A DNA stretch of 64,000 nucleotides from Verrucomicrobiota bacterium (GCA_004293445.1 RDYP01000011.1:1-64000), one strand, 5' to 3'; shown: positions 28,454 through 38,173, counted from the stretch's first letter. Program-made: numbers and translations. Notes: generated by a model not told the origin, from the sequence alone.

Positions 28454-29224
28454 TCAGGGCTTGAGTTCGAGGACTTCGATTTTGCGGAACTCGAAGGGGT
28501 GGCTCTCCGATTGGAGGCTGATGTAGCCTTCTGCGAGCGAGTCGCTTCCTTGGGCATCGATCAGCGCCTTGCCTTCCGGTTCGCCGGGGCTGAGTTTCAG
28601 ATCGGTGTATTCGAAGACCACCTTGTCGTTGATGAGGTGCTTGACGAGTTTGTCGCCGTGGACTTCGGCTTCCGCCTTCACCCATTCGCCGGGCGCTTTG
28701 GTGGGCTCGCTAGCCGAGATGCAGTGGTTCATATTCACCTGGCCGGCCACGGAGACGAAGGTGCCCGGAGTGCAGAGGTTGCCGGTGGTTTTGACGCCGT
28801 TGCCGGAACCGAGGAGTTGGAATTCGAGGCTGGCGGGGAAGTCCTGATCCTTGCCCATGGTCTTGGGGTCCTGGCAGTGGAGCATGATGCCGGAATTCTG
28901 GAGTGCCCAGCCGGGGCCGCCTTTCACCTGCTCACCGGTCACGCGGTATTCGAGGCGAATCCGGTAGTGGGAGAACTTTGTTTTGTGGAAGAGGTGGCCG
29001 AAGGCATCGCCCCATTCGCTGTAGTTCGCGTAGCTGACTTTGATCGCTCCGTCTTCGACGATGAAGGTGTTCTTCGGATCTTCGCCGAGGGCCAAGCCGC
29101 GGATTTTCGGGGTCCAGCCGTCGAGGTCTTTGCCGTTGAAGAGAGAGATCCATTTTTCCTCCTCGGCATGGGTGCAGGAGAGGGTGAGGGCCGCGATGGC
29201 GGCGAGGCGCAGGGTGTGTTTCAT
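28454..29224 (-). CDS. Secreted DUF1080 (3-keto-disaccharide hydrolase-like) protein
   Basis: A 256-residue exported protein with a signal peptide at residues 1-20. The DUF1080 domain, a concanavalin A-like fold, begins at WISLFNGKDLDGWTPKIRG; the family has been linked to 3-keto-glycoside hydrolysis. Other family features are SGIMLHCQDP and EFQLLGSGNGVKTTGNL. It is strongly expanded in Verrucomicrobia and Planctomycetes. It is first in an apparent operon with the KDPG aldolase and ROK kinase, and may supply sugars to them. Confidence 0.88.
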   Translation of the reverse strand: MKHTLRLAAIAALTLSCTHAEEEKWISLFNGKDLDGWTPKIRGLALGEDPKNTFIVEDGAIKVSYANYSEWGDAFGHLFHKTKFSHYRIRLEYRVTGEQVKGGPGWALQNSGIMLHCQDPKTMGKDQDFPASLEFQLLGSGNGVKTTGNLCTPGTFVSVAGQVNMNHCISASEPTKAPGEWVKAEAEVHGDKLVKHLINDKVVFEYTDLKLSPGEPEGKALIDAQGSDSLAEGYISLQSESHPFEFRKIEVLELKP

Positions 29225-29255
29225 GGATGAAAAAAGGGGTTGGCGGATGGGGGAT

Positions 29256-30248
29256 TCAGGTTTCCTCGCGGAAGGGTTCGGCGCGGCCCTTCGTGATGCA
29301 GGAGTTCAGCCAGTGAATGAGCTGGTTGACTTCAGGACTTTCGCGGCGGAGGGCATCGAGGGCCTGCCAATCGATGTGCTGGCGGCTGTGAGGGGCGGCG
29401 ATGCGGTGGATGTCGAGTCGCTCCATGAGGGCCTCGGTTTCGCGCGGATGGGCGTTGAGGATGTGGGCGGCGCGTGGCAGGTCATCGATGGCCTGTGCGG
29501 TGAGGCCGAAGGACATGACGCCGACGCCGAAGGCGGCGTTGAGGCGGCGGAGGCCGTCGGCGAGGGCTTCGTCTTCGATGGGAGCGGCGTAGAGTAGTTC
29601 GCCACCTTGGGCCCACATCGATGAGGAGAGGGCTTGGAAGAAATCTTCGCGGAAGCTACCGAGGGTCGGCTGAATGCGCAGGCGTGCGGCGTGCAGACGG
29701 AAGGGAGGAAGGCCGAGTCGCTGTTTGAGAGCGAGCATGGTGGGATCAAGGGAGAGTTCCTCGTCAGGTGCGTCGCCGGTTTCCCAATCGACGAGAACGG
29801 CTTCGGGGAATTTCCAAAGATTCCCGAGGGGAGAGCCCTGTGCGAAGGCTTGGCGGAAGACGAAGGGGAAGCGTCCGTTGACGTCGAAGTAGCGCATGAC
29901 CACTGCGCGGAACTTGCTGAGGCGTTCCAGAGCGAGGTCGATCGCACCGTTGTCGCCACCGAAGTCATCCATCCGGCCGTGGCTGAGGGCGAGGAGCTCT
30001 TGAGCTCCGGTGAGGGCGGGCACGGGTGCGGTGCGGCGGTAGTAGCCCTGGCCTTTCTCCACCTTGGCGATCGGCGAGGCCGGGTCGCAGGACATGATGG
30101 AGAAATGGTAGCGGAGCGAGGCGTCGGAATAGGCTCCTTCCAATTGCAGGCGGGCGAGGCGAATGAGCTCGGTTCCTTTGATCGACTCGGAAGGATTGCT
30201 CGGAAGAAGCGGGGGGAGGATCTCCGTTAGCTGAGTGCGTAAGCTCAT
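29256..30248 (-). CDS. Conserved-looking protein of unknown function
   Basis: A 330-residue soluble protein with no signal peptide and no membrane segment. Residues about 20-75 look like a winged-helix domain (ESIKGTELIRLARLQLEG, then YHFSIMSCDPASPIAK and a GQGYYRR wing). The middle, about 95-190, has FDVNGRFPFVFRQAF and FPEAVLVDWETGD, where the Asp and Glu could belong to a nuclease-like site, but this is not demonstrated. The family was not recognised. It lies between the DUF1080 gene and the divergent LolA-like gene. Confidence 0.6.
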   Translation of the reverse strand: MSLRTQLTEILPPLLPSNPSESIKGTELIRLARLQLEGAYSDASLRYHFSIMSCDPASPIAKVEKGQGYYRRTAPVPALTGAQELLALSHGRMDDFGGDNGAIDLALERLSKFRAVVMRYFDVNGRFPFVFRQAFAQGSPLGNLWKFPEAVLVDWETGDAPDEELSLDPTMLALKQRLGLPPFRLHAARLRIQPTLGSFREDFFQALSSSMWAQGGELLYAAPIEDEALADGLRRLNAAFGVGVMSFGLTAQAIDDLPRAAHILNAHPRETEALMERLDIHRIAAPHSRQHIDWQALDALRRESPEVNQLIHWLNSCITKGRAEPFREET

Positions 30249-30425
30249 GTGGATGGGGAAATTGCGCTGGAAGCGGGGGTGAGGGATTCCACTTCGTCGC
30301 GTGTCCCGGCATCAAGCTCCAATGGTGAGAATTTGAAAAATCCGGGTCATGCAAGGCGCTCTTTTTGTGAATCTTGCGCGCTCTTGCATCCTGGAGGGCC
30401 CTGAAGCAGGATATTCGCGTCCAAC

Positions 30426-31127
30426 ATGAGAGCTTTTTTCGTCTTTTGTCTTTTCGCCGTTCTTCCCTTGCATGCGGCCCAGCCGGATGCGGCCGCGATG
30501 ATCCGGGGCATTCGTTTGTCCGCCACGCTCCAGCAGTGCGATTTGAGCGGGGTGATTCGCAAGGATGGGCAGCCGCCGATGCCGCTGCAGTTCTTCGTCC
30601 GGGAGCAGAACATGCAGTTCCGTTTGGGGAGCGGAGAGCGTTTTCACGTCCGATTGGGCGATGAGAAATGCGAATTGCTGTCGCTCGATGATGCGGGGAA
30701 GACGGCGGTGTTTCCGGATTCCCGTTTGCGGAAGTCGGTCGGTGGCAGTGACTTGACCTACGAAGATCTGACCTTGCGATTTCTCTACTGGCCGGGTGCG
30801 CGCTTGGAGGGTGAGGAGAAGATCGATGGCGAGGACTGCTACCGGATTCGTTTGGACAATCCGGGGCGGGAGGGGGCCTTCGGGGTGGTTTACGTGTGGG
30901 TTCACAAAAAATACGGGGCCTTTTGGCGGATCAAAGCGCACGATCGCAAGGGCATGCCGATCAAACAGTTCCAAGTGAGCAAGGTGATGCAGTTGCCTGG
31001 CGGCAAGGGCTACACGATTCAGACGATGAGGATCAGTCGGCTGGATGATCAGGGCCGGGTGGAATCGATCACTTACCTGGAATTCGACAAACCGAAGATC
31101 GCGGGGCCGAAGGGGCCGCGGCGCTGA
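30426..31127 (+). CDS. LolA-like outer-membrane lipoprotein-sorting protein
   Basis: A 233-residue exported protein with a signal peptide at residues 1-18 (VLPLHA). The mature part is beta-rich with the pattern of the LolA-like / MucB-type half-barrel (for example FFVREQNMQFRLGSG, DEKCELLSLDD, EDCYRIRLDNPG, YGAFWRIKAHDRKGMPIKQFQVS). It probably handles a lipidated protein or a lipid in the periplasm. It is convergent with the downstream helicase gene. Confidence 0.72.
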   Translation: MRAFFVFCLFAVLPLHAAQPDAAAMIRGIRLSATLQQCDLSGVIRKDGQPPMPLQFFVREQNMQFRLGSGERFHVRLGDEKCELLSLDDAGKTAVFPDSRLRKSVGGSDLTYEDLTLRFLYWPGARLEGEEKIDGEDCYRIRLDNPGREGAFGVVYVWVHKKYGAFWRIKAHDRKGMPIKQFQVSKVMQLPGGKGYTIQTMRISRLDDQGRVESITYLEFDKPKIAGPKGPRR

Positions 31128-31157
31128 TGGCGCTGTGGTTTTTTTCGTGGGAGCCCT

Positions 31158-33200
31158 CTAAAAGGGTTCGTCGTCGGACCAAGGGCTATCGTTGCCGACC
31201 TTCCATTCTTCGATGAGTTCCGCGGGGAAGTCATCAAGGAAGCGCGAGGGGTGGCAGAGGATGTCGCCGGTGTAGGACTTCGGGTTCATCATCGGGTAGC
31301 TCAGGTAGAGCTCGTCCTTGGCGCGGGTGATGGCGACGTAGAAGAGTCGGCGTTCTTCCTCGATGAGGTCGGGGTCGTCGGCGTCGAGGATGCGGCCGTT
31401 TGGGAATTGTCCATCGACGAGCCAGATGAGGAAGACCGCCTTCCATTCGAGTCCTTTGGCCTGGTGAATGGAAGAGAGGGTCACTTTCTCATCGTCGCTT
31501 TCCGCTGTCTCGCCCGTGGGTTGGCCATCGGTGCCGCTCATCAGTGAGAGCTGCTCCAGGAATTCGAGGATGTCGTCGAAGTTCCCGGCGTATTGCGACA
31601 ATTGCTCGATATCGGCGCGGCGGGAGTCGGCATTGTCGAAACTTGCGGTGAGGTATTCGGCGTAGAGTCCCTCGAGGATTGAGAAGATCATCGCCGCGGG
31701 GCTGGCGAAGGTCGAGCCTGAGCTGAGTTCGTCGAGGGTATAGCAGAGTTGTTCCCAGTGTTTGGCGGACTTTTTGGGGACCTTGAAGCCGAGGAGAAGG
31801 TCCGACCACTTGGCGGGTGGGTTTGGGTTTTCGGCCTGTCCGCTGGCGAGCCATGCGCTCCAGAGTTTCGCAGCGGTGCCGGGGCCGCAGCCTGGGAGCA
31901 GGGAGACCATGCGGAGGAAGGAGACTTCGTCGCGGCGATTGACGACGAAGCGCATGAAGGCGGCGATGTCTTTGATATGGGCTTGCTCGAAAAAGCGCAG
32001 TCCGCTGGTGATGGCGAAAGGGATCCCGCGGCGGGTGAGTTCCATTTGGATCTCGAGGCTCTGGAAATGGGCGCGGTAGAGGACGGCCATTTCTTCGAGG
32101 GCGATGCCTTCATCCCGCAGTTCCAGCATGCGTTGGGCGACGAAGGCGGCTTGGGAGTTCGGGTCTTGGAGGGGGACGAGAGCGGGCTTGATCCCGAGCG
32201 GGGAGCGGGACGAGCGGAGATCCTTTTCGAATCGGCCCGAGTTGGCTCGGATGGCGGCGTTCGAGAGATCGAGGATTTCCGGGACGCTGCGGTAGTTGGT
32301 TTCGATCGTGTGAACGACGGCACCGGGGTAGCGGAGGGGGAAGCCGAGGATGAGTTTCATGTCGGCACCCCGCCAGGAGTAGATCGACTGGGCGTCGTCG
32401 CCGACGGCCATGAGGCTGTTGGTCTCGCCGGCAAGGAGATCGATCATGCGGCTTTGGACCTGGTTCGTGTCTTGGTATTCGTCGACGAGGATGTGTTTGA
32501 AGCGTTTTTGGTAGAGGGCGAGGATGTCGGGCCTGTCTTCGAAGAGTTGGACCGTGCGGGAGAGCAGGTCGTCGAAGTCCATCGAATTGGTCGCCTGTTT
32601 TTTGGCGATGTAGCCTTGGCGGACTTGTTCGATGGCCGCGATCCATTCGTAGAAGTGATCGTAGCGGGCGCCGATGATTTGCTCGATGGGTTCGCCGGTG
32701 TTTTCGACGAGGGAGAAGATCGAAGCGAGGACGTCGGGTTTCGGGAAGCGGCGTTGCTTGGTGTCGATGTCGCAGGTGCCGATGACCGCGTTGAGCATGG
32801 ATTTCTGGTCGTCGCGATCGAGGATCGAAAAGGATCGGGTGAAGCCGATTTCCTCGGCGTGGTGGCGGAGAATGCGGGAGCCGATGGAGTGGAAGGTGCC
32901 AGCCCAGAGGGGGGAAGTGTCATGCGGGGCGAGATCGCGGACGCGGTCGGTCATTTCGCGAGCCGCCTTGTTGGTGAACGTGAGGAGGAGGACTTGGCGG
33001 GCATCGATGCCGTGGTCGAGCAGCCAGGCGACTCGGTAGGTGAGGGTTCGCGTCTTGCCGGAGCCGGCACCGGCGATGACGAGCGCGCGTCCGGGAGGGG
33101 AGGAGACGGCGGCGTATTGCTCGGCATTGAGTTCGGCGCGGTAATCGATGCCGGATGCCGGGCCGGGGGTCCGGCGGTGTAGGGTGTATTCGCGCGCCAC
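31158..33200 (-). CDS. UvrD/Rep-family ATP-dependent DNA helicase
   Basis: A 680-residue SF1A 3'-5' helicase. An N-terminal extension of about 25 residues precedes the Q-motif (LNAEQYAAV) and Walker A VIAGAGSGKTRTLTYRVA. Motif II ILVDEYQDTNQVQ and motif III GDDAQSIYSWRGAD follow, and motif V/VI are SSIHQAKGLEWKAVFL and RRLFYVAITRAKDELY. It acts in DNA repair or replication. Rep or PcrA identity cannot be settled from the sequence. It starts at GTG 33200. It is convergent with the LolA-like gene. Confidence 0.93.
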   Translation of the reverse strand: MAREYTLHRRTPGPASGIDYRAELNAEQYAAVSSPPGRALVIAGAGSGKTRTLTYRVAWLLDHGIDARQVLLLTFTNKAAREMTDRVRDLAPHDTSPLWAGTFHSIGSRILRHHAEEIGFTRSFSILDRDDQKSMLNAVIGTCDIDTKQRRFPKPDVLASIFSLVENTGEPIEQIIGARYDHFYEWIAAIEQVRQGYIAKKQATNSMDFDDLLSRTVQLFEDRPDILALYQKRFKHILVDEYQDTNQVQSRMIDLLAGETNSLMAVGDDAQSIYSWRGADMKLILGFPLRYPGAVVHTIETNYRSVPEILDLSNAAIRANSGRFEKDLRSSRSPLGIKPALVPLQDPNSQAAFVAQRMLELRDEGIALEEMAVLYRAHFQSLEIQMELTRRGIPFAITSGLRFFEQAHIKDIAAFMRFVVNRRDEVSFLRMVSLLPGCGPGTAAKLWSAWLASGQAENPNPPAKWSDLLLGFKVPKKSAKHWEQLCYTLDELSSGSTFASPAAMIFSILEGLYAEYLTASFDNADSRRADIEQLSQYAGNFDDILEFLEQLSLMSGTDGQPTGETAESDDEKVTLSSIHQAKGLEWKAVFLIWLVDGQFPNGRILDADDPDLIEEERRLFYVAITRAKDELYLSYPMMNPKSYTGDILCHPSRFLDDFPAELIEEWKVGNDSPWSDDEPF

Positions 33201-33362
33201 GCGGGAAGCTTCGGGGATTTTGGCTGGGGATCAAGTGTGGCTGCTCAGCTTGAGAAAGGATCGGCTTCGGATTTGACAGGGTCGGGCAGAGGCATGAAGC
33301 TCTTTTTGAGACTCGGTCTCATCAAGGCGGCTTTCTTTGGTGGGTGCGGGGTGAATGGTTTG

Positions 33363-34109
33363 ATGACCTCTTTTCGATACGTCCTGAACATCGGCACCTT
33401 GGCCACGTGGCTGATGGTGGCGGGGGCGAGTATTTTGGTGGCGGTGGTCGAGGTGGAAGAGCGTTTGCCCGTGTTGGAGGAGAATGGGCGGGATGAGGTG
33501 GAATTGTCGGTGGTTCCGCTTGCGATGGGTTCCGCTCCAGCGCGGTCGGGGGAGGATGCTGCCGACGAGCTTGCATCGGTGGACGTCGCGGAGAGCGTCG
33601 AGCTGCCCGAGACGCCTGCTTTACCCGAGATACCGGATTTGGCGGAGTGGGAGCCTTTGCCGGAAATCCCGCGCATGCCGGAGCGGCGTGAAGCACCGGA
33701 TAAAGAGCGGGCGGTGGCGGAGGATCGACCTCGGGTGGCGGCTGTCGCGCCCCAGGGGAACAGCTCGGGTCGGGACGCTGCCGCGGCGGGTGGTGTGGGA
33801 TCCGGGAGAGGTGAGGGTAGGGGTCGTGCTGATGGTGCAGGGTCGAGTGCGGTGGGTTCCGAGCGCTGGGTGGGCGGTCGGATGCCGAGGCCGAATTACC
33901 CGGCGGCGGCGCGTCGGAGCGGACAGGAGGGGCGGGTGGTGGTGCAGTTTTCGGTCGATGAGCGGGGCGACGTGGTGGACGCGAAAATCACCAGCTCTTG
34001 TCCGCATTCGACGCTCAACGAAGAAGCCTTGCGGACGGTGCGTCGCTGGAAATTTCGTCCCGGTCCGCGGGCGAGCGCTTCGCGTCCGATCATTTTCAAA
34101 CTGAAGTGA
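33363..34109 (+). CDS. tonB: TonB-family energy transducer
   Basis: About 248 residues from ATG 33363; an ATG at 33294 would add 23 residues and is also possible. An N-terminal TM helix (about residues 8-30) anchors it in the inner membrane. It is followed by a long periplasmic linker rich in Pro, Glu and Gly, including several PEIP-type stretches. The C-terminal TonB domain has GGRMPRPNYPAAARRSGQEG and ALRTVRRWKFRPGP. It passes proton-motive energy from ExbBD to outer-membrane receptors. exbB and exbD follow directly. Confidence 0.88.
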   Translation: MTSFRYVLNIGTLATWLMVAGASILVAVVEVEERLPVLEENGRDEVELSVVPLAMGSAPARSGEDAADELASVDVAESVELPETPALPEIPDLAEWEPLPEIPRMPERREAPDKERAVAEDRPRVAAVAPQGNSSGRDAAAAGGVGSGRGEGRGRADGAGSSAVGSERWVGGRMPRPNYPAAARRSGQEGRVVVQFSVDERGDVVDAKITSSCPHSTLNEEALRTVRRWKFRPGPRASASRPIIFKLK

Positions 34110-34112
34110 GCC

Positions 34113-34778
34113 ATGCTTGTATCTAATATCGTGCTGAAAACTTTCGAGGAAGGCGGCTGGATCATGTGGCCGGTTGCTGCGACCTTCTTCATGGCGCTGT
34201 GTGTGCTGTTAGAGCGTGGTTTGTGGTGGATTTCGCTGAGGCGTTCGATGCGACCCGAATTGCGGGAACAGGCGCGTGAAGCGCTTGGAACAGGCGACTT
34301 CGCTCGGGTATGGGCTCTGGGCGAGAAGGAAGCGGATCCTTTTTTGCGGAATCTCAACGAGGGAATTTCGCATGCTCACACCTCGATGCTCGCGGCGATG
34401 CACTTGCACGCGACGTCGTGGGTTGAGAAAGCGGAGGCGCGGATGTGGGTTTTGGGGACCATCATCACGCTCGCTCCCTTGCTTGGCTTGCTGGGCACGG
34501 TGGTGGGCTTGATGGGTTCCTTCGCGTCCTTGGGCGACCAAGAGTTGGGTGTGATGAAGGTGACCGGGGGGATTTCCGAGGCCCTGATCGCCACGGCGGC
34601 GGGGCTGGCGATCGCGATCGGTTGCTTGTTGCCTTACAATTTTTTCCGCAAGCGGGTGTCGAGCTTTCGGATGGCTTTCGAGTCGTGGATCAACCATTCC
34701 GAATTGTTGGTCCAGTCGGCGAAGGCCCACGGGCACGACCTCGAGTCCTTCGCCACGGGGCGTCATTCCAAACCTTGA
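34113..34778 (+). CDS. exbB: MotA/TolQ/ExbB proton channel family protein
   Basis: A 221-residue protein with a first TM helix near residues 12-33 and two more at about 117-140 and 160-180 (LGLLGTVVGLMGSF and IATAAGLAIAIGC). These are the two conserved ExbB/TolQ signature helices that form the proton path with ExbD. It lies 3 bp after tonB and is translated in the same operon. Its role is to energise TonB. Confidence 0.93.
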   Translation: MLVSNIVLKTFEEGGWIMWPVAATFFMALCVLLERGLWWISLRRSMRPELREQAREALGTGDFARVWALGEKEADPFLRNLNEGISHAHTSMLAAMHLHATSWVEKAEARMWVLGTIITLAPLLGLLGTVVGLMGSFASLGDQELGVMKVTGGISEALIATAAGLAIAIGCLLPYNFFRKRVSSFRMAFESWINHSELLVQSAKAHGHDLESFATGRHSKP

Positions 34779-34784
34779 AGTGCG

Positions 34785-35207
34785 ATGCCGGTGAAGCTTC
34801 AGAGCGCGGAGTCCGCGCATGACGAGGAGGCGCGGATCGAGATCGTGCCCTTGATCGATATCATGTTTTTCCTGCTCGCCAGTTTCATGATGGTCAGCTT
34901 GAGCATGACCCAGCTTCATCGGGTGGATTTGAAGTTGCCTGTTTCATCGTCGGCGGTTGCGGAGAAACGGACGCCGCCGATCCACCTCGCGATTGATGCC
35001 CATGGTGTGGCGAGCTGGGACGCGGTGGTGGTCACCCCGCAGGAGATCACCCGTCGTTTGACGGACTTGAAGCCAAGCGAGGAGACGCGGGTGATGATCG
35101 CGGCCGATCAGGACTGTCGACACCAGTATGTGTTGGCGGTGCTGGATGCGGTGAAGGCGGCGAAGGTCGACAAAGTGAGTTTTGAAACCCTATCTCCGAA
35201 GCCGTGA
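34785..35207 (+). CDS. exbD: Biopolymer transport protein ExbD/TolR
   Basis: A 140-residue single-pass protein. The N-terminal signature is EIVPLIDIMFFLLASFMMVS, with the membrane-embedded essential Asp (about residue 25). The periplasmic domain follows and ends VLDAVKAAKVDKVSFET. It forms the proton channel with ExbB and works with the upstream TonB. The stop overlaps a GTG that starts the next gene. Confidence 0.93.
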   Translation: MPVKLQSAESAHDEEARIEIVPLIDIMFFLLASFMMVSLSMTQLHRVDLKLPVSSSAVAEKRTPPIHLAIDAHGVASWDAVVVTPQEITRRLTDLKPSEETRVMIAADQDCRHQYVLAVLDAVKAAKVDKVSFETLSPKP

Positions 35208-35668
35208 GTGCCGTTCGATTTCTGCCTTTTTTCAATGCGGCCGGCTGCTTGGTGTTGCTGGGTGTCGTGCTCTTCCAGTGGAGGGCGGGGCAGGAGGTTT
35301 CTCGCCGTCTGCACGAGAGCCGCAGTGTGGAAATCGTGGAGCGCAATGCACGGGCCGAGGCCGAGGAACTGGGGAAGCGCTTGCAGGCGGATGTGGACGG
35401 CTTGAAGGCATCGATCGACTCCATGCGTCACGCGGCGGAGCTTTCCGGGCGGGACTTGGCGGCGAAGGATGTGGAGTTGAAAACGATGGTCGCGGCGATG
35501 GAGCAGGCTCGGGAGCGGATTGCGGCTTGGGAAGCCGCGGTGCGGGATCGGGACGAGGCGATTGCGGCACGGGATCTTCGTTTGAAAGAGTTGGATGCGC
35601 TCTTGTCCGCGACTCGCAAGCGCTTGGACGAAGCCGTGGCGGAGTTGGGGAAGGCCGGGGCGCGTTAG
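35204..35668 (+). CDS. Membrane-anchored coiled-coil protein downstream of exbD
   Basis: A 154-residue protein with one N-terminal TM helix (about residues 8-25) and a long Ala/Glu/Arg-rich coiled coil from about 30 to 150. No domain was recognised. The GTG start overlaps the exbD stop, so it is translationally coupled to the TonB-ExbB-ExbD cassette and may be an accessory spacer or anchor of that complex. The assignment to the complex is by context only. Confidence 0.68.
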   Translation: MSAVRFLPFFNAAGCLVLLGVVLFQWRAGQEVSRRLHESRSVEIVERNARAEAEELGKRLQADVDGLKASIDSMRHAAELSGRDLAAKDVELKTMVAAMEQARERIAAWEAAVRDRDEAIAARDLRLKELDALLSATRKRLDEAVAELGKAGAR

Positions 35669-35735
35669 GCATTGCCCTGTTGGACGTGCTCGGTGGGGGT
35701 TGACGAGGCGGGCGGCGAGTGGCAGGTAAGCGGGC

Positions 35736-36278
35736 ATGTTTCCCGAAGACGAAAAGGAGCCGGTCTCTGCCGCCGATCCTGAGATTTCTGATGTTGCCGC
35801 CCCGGAGAGTGATCCTGTCACGGATTTGGAGGCGGATGTGGCGAAGTGGCGTGAGCTTGCGATTCGCACCGCGGCCGATCTTGATAATTTCCGCAAGCGA
35901 TCGGCACGCGACCGCGAGGATGCGATTCGTTACGCCAACCAAGGCCTGCTCGAGGATCTGCTGCCGGTGATCGATAACTTCGAGATGGGGATGCAGGCGG
36001 CGGCGCAGGACAAGAGTTCGATGATTTACATCGGAATGGACATGGTTCGGCGCCAGCTCAACGACTTCTTGGGGAGCCAGGGCGTGGTTGAGATTCCGGC
36101 GGAGGGAGAGATGTTCGATCCGAACCGTCATGAGGCGGTGTCGCAGGAAGCGGGCGAGGAAGAGGGGCGCGTGCTGCGTGTCCATCGCCGTGGTTTCATG
36201 CTGCGGGATCGTTTGTTACGCCCAGCCACGGTGGTGGTCGCGAAGGCCATGGTGGACAACGAGGAAGGAGAAGGGTGA
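35736..36278 (+). CDS. grpE: GrpE nucleotide-exchange factor
   Basis: A 180-residue co-chaperone that releases ADP from DnaK. The N-terminus is acidic and disordered. It is followed by a long helix ([25 protein letters not shown]) and the C-terminal beta domain with [21 protein letters not shown] and [10 protein letters not shown], and [24 protein letters not shown], which is highly characteristic. It is followed immediately by dnaJ. DnaK is not in this window. Confidence 0.95.
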   Translation: MFPEDEKEPVSAADPEISDVAAPESDPVTDLEADVAKWRELAIRTAADLDNFRKRSARDREDAIRYANQGLLEDLLPVIDNFEMGMQAAAQDKSSMIYIGMDMVRRQLNDFLGSQGVVEIPAEGEMFDPNRHEAVSQEAGEEEGRVLRVHRRGFMLRDRLLRPATVVVAKAMVDNEEGEG

Positions 36279-36280
36279 CC

Positions 36281-37411
36281 ATGGCCGGCAAACGCGATTA
36301 CTACGAAATCCTCGGTGTGTCTCGGGATGCGAGTCCGGAGGAGATCAAAAAGTCCTACCGCAAGCTCGCGGTGAAGTTCCATCCGGACAAGAATCCCGGC
36401 GACCACGAGTCCGAGGAGAAGTTCAAGGAACTGGGCGAGGCCTATGAAGCGCTGAGCGATGCGGACAAGCGTGCCGCCTACGATCGATACGGTCACCAAG
36501 CCTTCAGTGGAGGCGGTGGTGGTGGAGGCGGCTTCCACGATCCGATGGATCTGTTCTCACAGGTTTTCGGTGGCGCTTTCGGCGGTGGTTTCGAGGAATT
36601 TTTCGGCGGGGGTCGGCGTCAGCGTTCCGGCAAGCAGCGCGGCAGCGATCTGCGCTATGACCTCGAGATCAGTTTGGAGGAGGCAGCGCGGGGTTCTGAG
36701 AAAGAATTGGAAATCGAGCATTTCGGCCCCTGTGGCACCTGTCATTCGAGCGGGTCGAAAAGCGGAGGTGGCAGTCGCGCGTGCACGAGTTGCGGTGGGC
36801 GCGGTGTCGTCGCGCGTCAGGCGGGGATTTTCATTCAGCAAGCGACCTGTCCGGAGTGTCGGGGTGCGGGTGAGATGGTCAGCGATCCTTGCGGTAACTG
36901 CGGCGGGGATGGTCGGGTCCATAAGACCAGCAGGATCAAGATCCGCATCCCGGCGGGAGTTGAGGACGGCACTCGGCTGCGTTCGACCGGGAACGGTGAT
37001 GCCGGAGTCCGCGGGGGGGCGGCAGGCGACTTGTATGTCTTTTTGCACGTCAAGGAGCACGACGTCTTCGAGCGCGAAGGCAACGATCTGTTCTGCGAGG
37101 TGCCGATGCGCTTCAGTGTCGCCACACTCGGCGGCGAACTGGAGGTGCCGACTCTGGACGGGAAGGCATCGATCAAGATTCCTGCCGGCACTCAAGGCGG
37201 CACCTTGTTCCGTCTGCGGGAGCGTGGTGTGCCGACGCTCAATGGCGGGAAAAAGGGAGACCTCCATGTCCGGGTGCAGGTCGAGGTGCCGACGAAATTG
37301 AATGCAGAGCAGCAGGAAAAGCTGCGTGAATTCGCGGGTTCGATCGGGGATCACAATTCGCCGATGCAGGAGTCGTTTTTCCAGAAAGCGCGGCGCTTTT
37401 TTGATCTTTGA
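36281..37411 (+). CDS. dnaJ: Chaperone protein DnaJ
   Basis: A 376-residue type I DnaJ. The J-domain holds the HPD tripeptide ([10 protein letters not shown]). It is followed by a Gly/Phe-rich linker, four zinc-finger repeats ([32 protein letters not shown]; the first deviates from CxxCxGxG) and the C-terminal substrate-binding domains. A GTG at 36275 overlaps the grpE stop and could add two residues, but the ATG at 36281 is preferred. It stimulates DnaK ATPase and delivers unfolded proteins. Confidence 0.96.
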   Translation: MAGKRDYYEILGVSRDASPEEIKKSYRKLAVKFHPDKNPGDHESEEKFKELGEAYEALSDADKRAAYDRYGHQAFSGGGGGGGGFHDPMDLFSQVFGGAFGGGFEEFFGGGRRQRSGKQRGSDLRYDLEISLEEAARGSEKELEIEHFGPCGTCHSSGSKSGGGSRACTSCGGRGVVARQAGIFIQQATCPECRGAGEMVSDPCGNCGGDGRVHKTSRIKIRIPAGVEDGTRLRSTGNGDAGVRGGAAGDLYVFLHVKEHDVFEREGNDLFCEVPMRFSVATLGGELEVPTLDGKASIKIPAGTQGGTLFRLRERGVPTLNGGKKGDLHVRVQVEVPTKLNAEQQEKLREFAGSIGDHNSPMQESFFQKARRFFDL

Positions 37412-37423
37412 GAGGAGGGTTCC

Positions 37424-38173
37424 ATGGCGCGATTTTTCCTCAGTCCTGAAGCGTGGGGCGTCCGTCCAGCGTTGATCGGTGACGAGGCCAAGCACGCTGC
37501 GCAGGTGTTGCGCGTGCGTCGGGGGGATCGTGTCACGGTGTTCGATGGTCGCGGTCGTTCGGCCGCGGCCGAGGTGCTCGAGGTGGGCAAGGCGGAGCTT
37601 CTTTTGCAATTGGGCGATGCCGTGTCGCGCCCGCCTTTGCTACCGGAGATTCGCTTGGCTCAGGCGGTGCCGAAGGGAAAGACGATGGACCTCGTGGTTC
37701 AGAAGGCAGTGGAATTGGGCGTGGCCGCGATCCAGCCGCTGATCACCCGGCACACGGTCGTTCAGGTGGATGGGGATGATGCCGCGCGGAAGTCGCAGAA
37801 GTGGCAGCGCGTTGCCTTGGAGGCCTGCAAGCAGTGCGGGCAGGACCTTTTGCCGGAAGTGGCTTCGGTCCGGGACTTCGCGGAGTGGCTGCCGTCGGAG
37901 CAGGGTGAACTGCGGATCATCGCGTCGCTGTTCCCTGGCGCGCGGCCGCTGCGTGAGATCCTGCGTGGTGCATCGGTCCCGAGGACGGTGACATTCCTGG
38001 TGGGGCCGGAGGGAGATTTTTCGCAAGAGGAAGGGGCTGCCGCCGTGGCCGCCGGTTTCCAGCCGGCCAGCTTGGGAGAGATCGTGCTAAGGGCCGAGAC
38101 GGCGTCGTTCTTCGGTGTCTCGGCGATTCGTTATGAGTTCGCTGCTGCAACGCGGCAGCAAGAGGTTCCGTAA
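37424..38173 (+). CDS. rsmE: 16S rRNA (uracil1498-N3)-methyltransferase
   Basis: A 249-residue SPOUT-class methyltransferase that methylates U1498 in 16S rRNA. The N-terminal PUA-like domain (HAAQVLRVRRGDRVTVFDGRG) precedes the knotted SPOUT domain with QAVPKGKTMDLVVQKAVELG and the SAM-binding FLVGPEGDFSQEE and LGEIVLRAETAS. A strong AGGAGGG ribosome-binding site lies a few bases before ATG 37424. It is encoded directly after dnaJ. Confidence 0.95.
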   Translation: MARFFLSPEAWGVRPALIGDEAKHAAQVLRVRRGDRVTVFDGRGRSAAAEVLEVGKAELLLQLGDAVSRPPLLPEIRLAQAVPKGKTMDLVVQKAVELGVAAIQPLITRHTVVQVDGDDAARKSQKWQRVALEACKQCGQDLLPEVASVRDFAEWLPSEQGELRIIASLFPGARPLREILRGASVPRTVTFLVGPEGDFSQEEGAAAVAAGFQPASLGEIVLRAETASFFGVSAIRYEFAAATRQQEVP

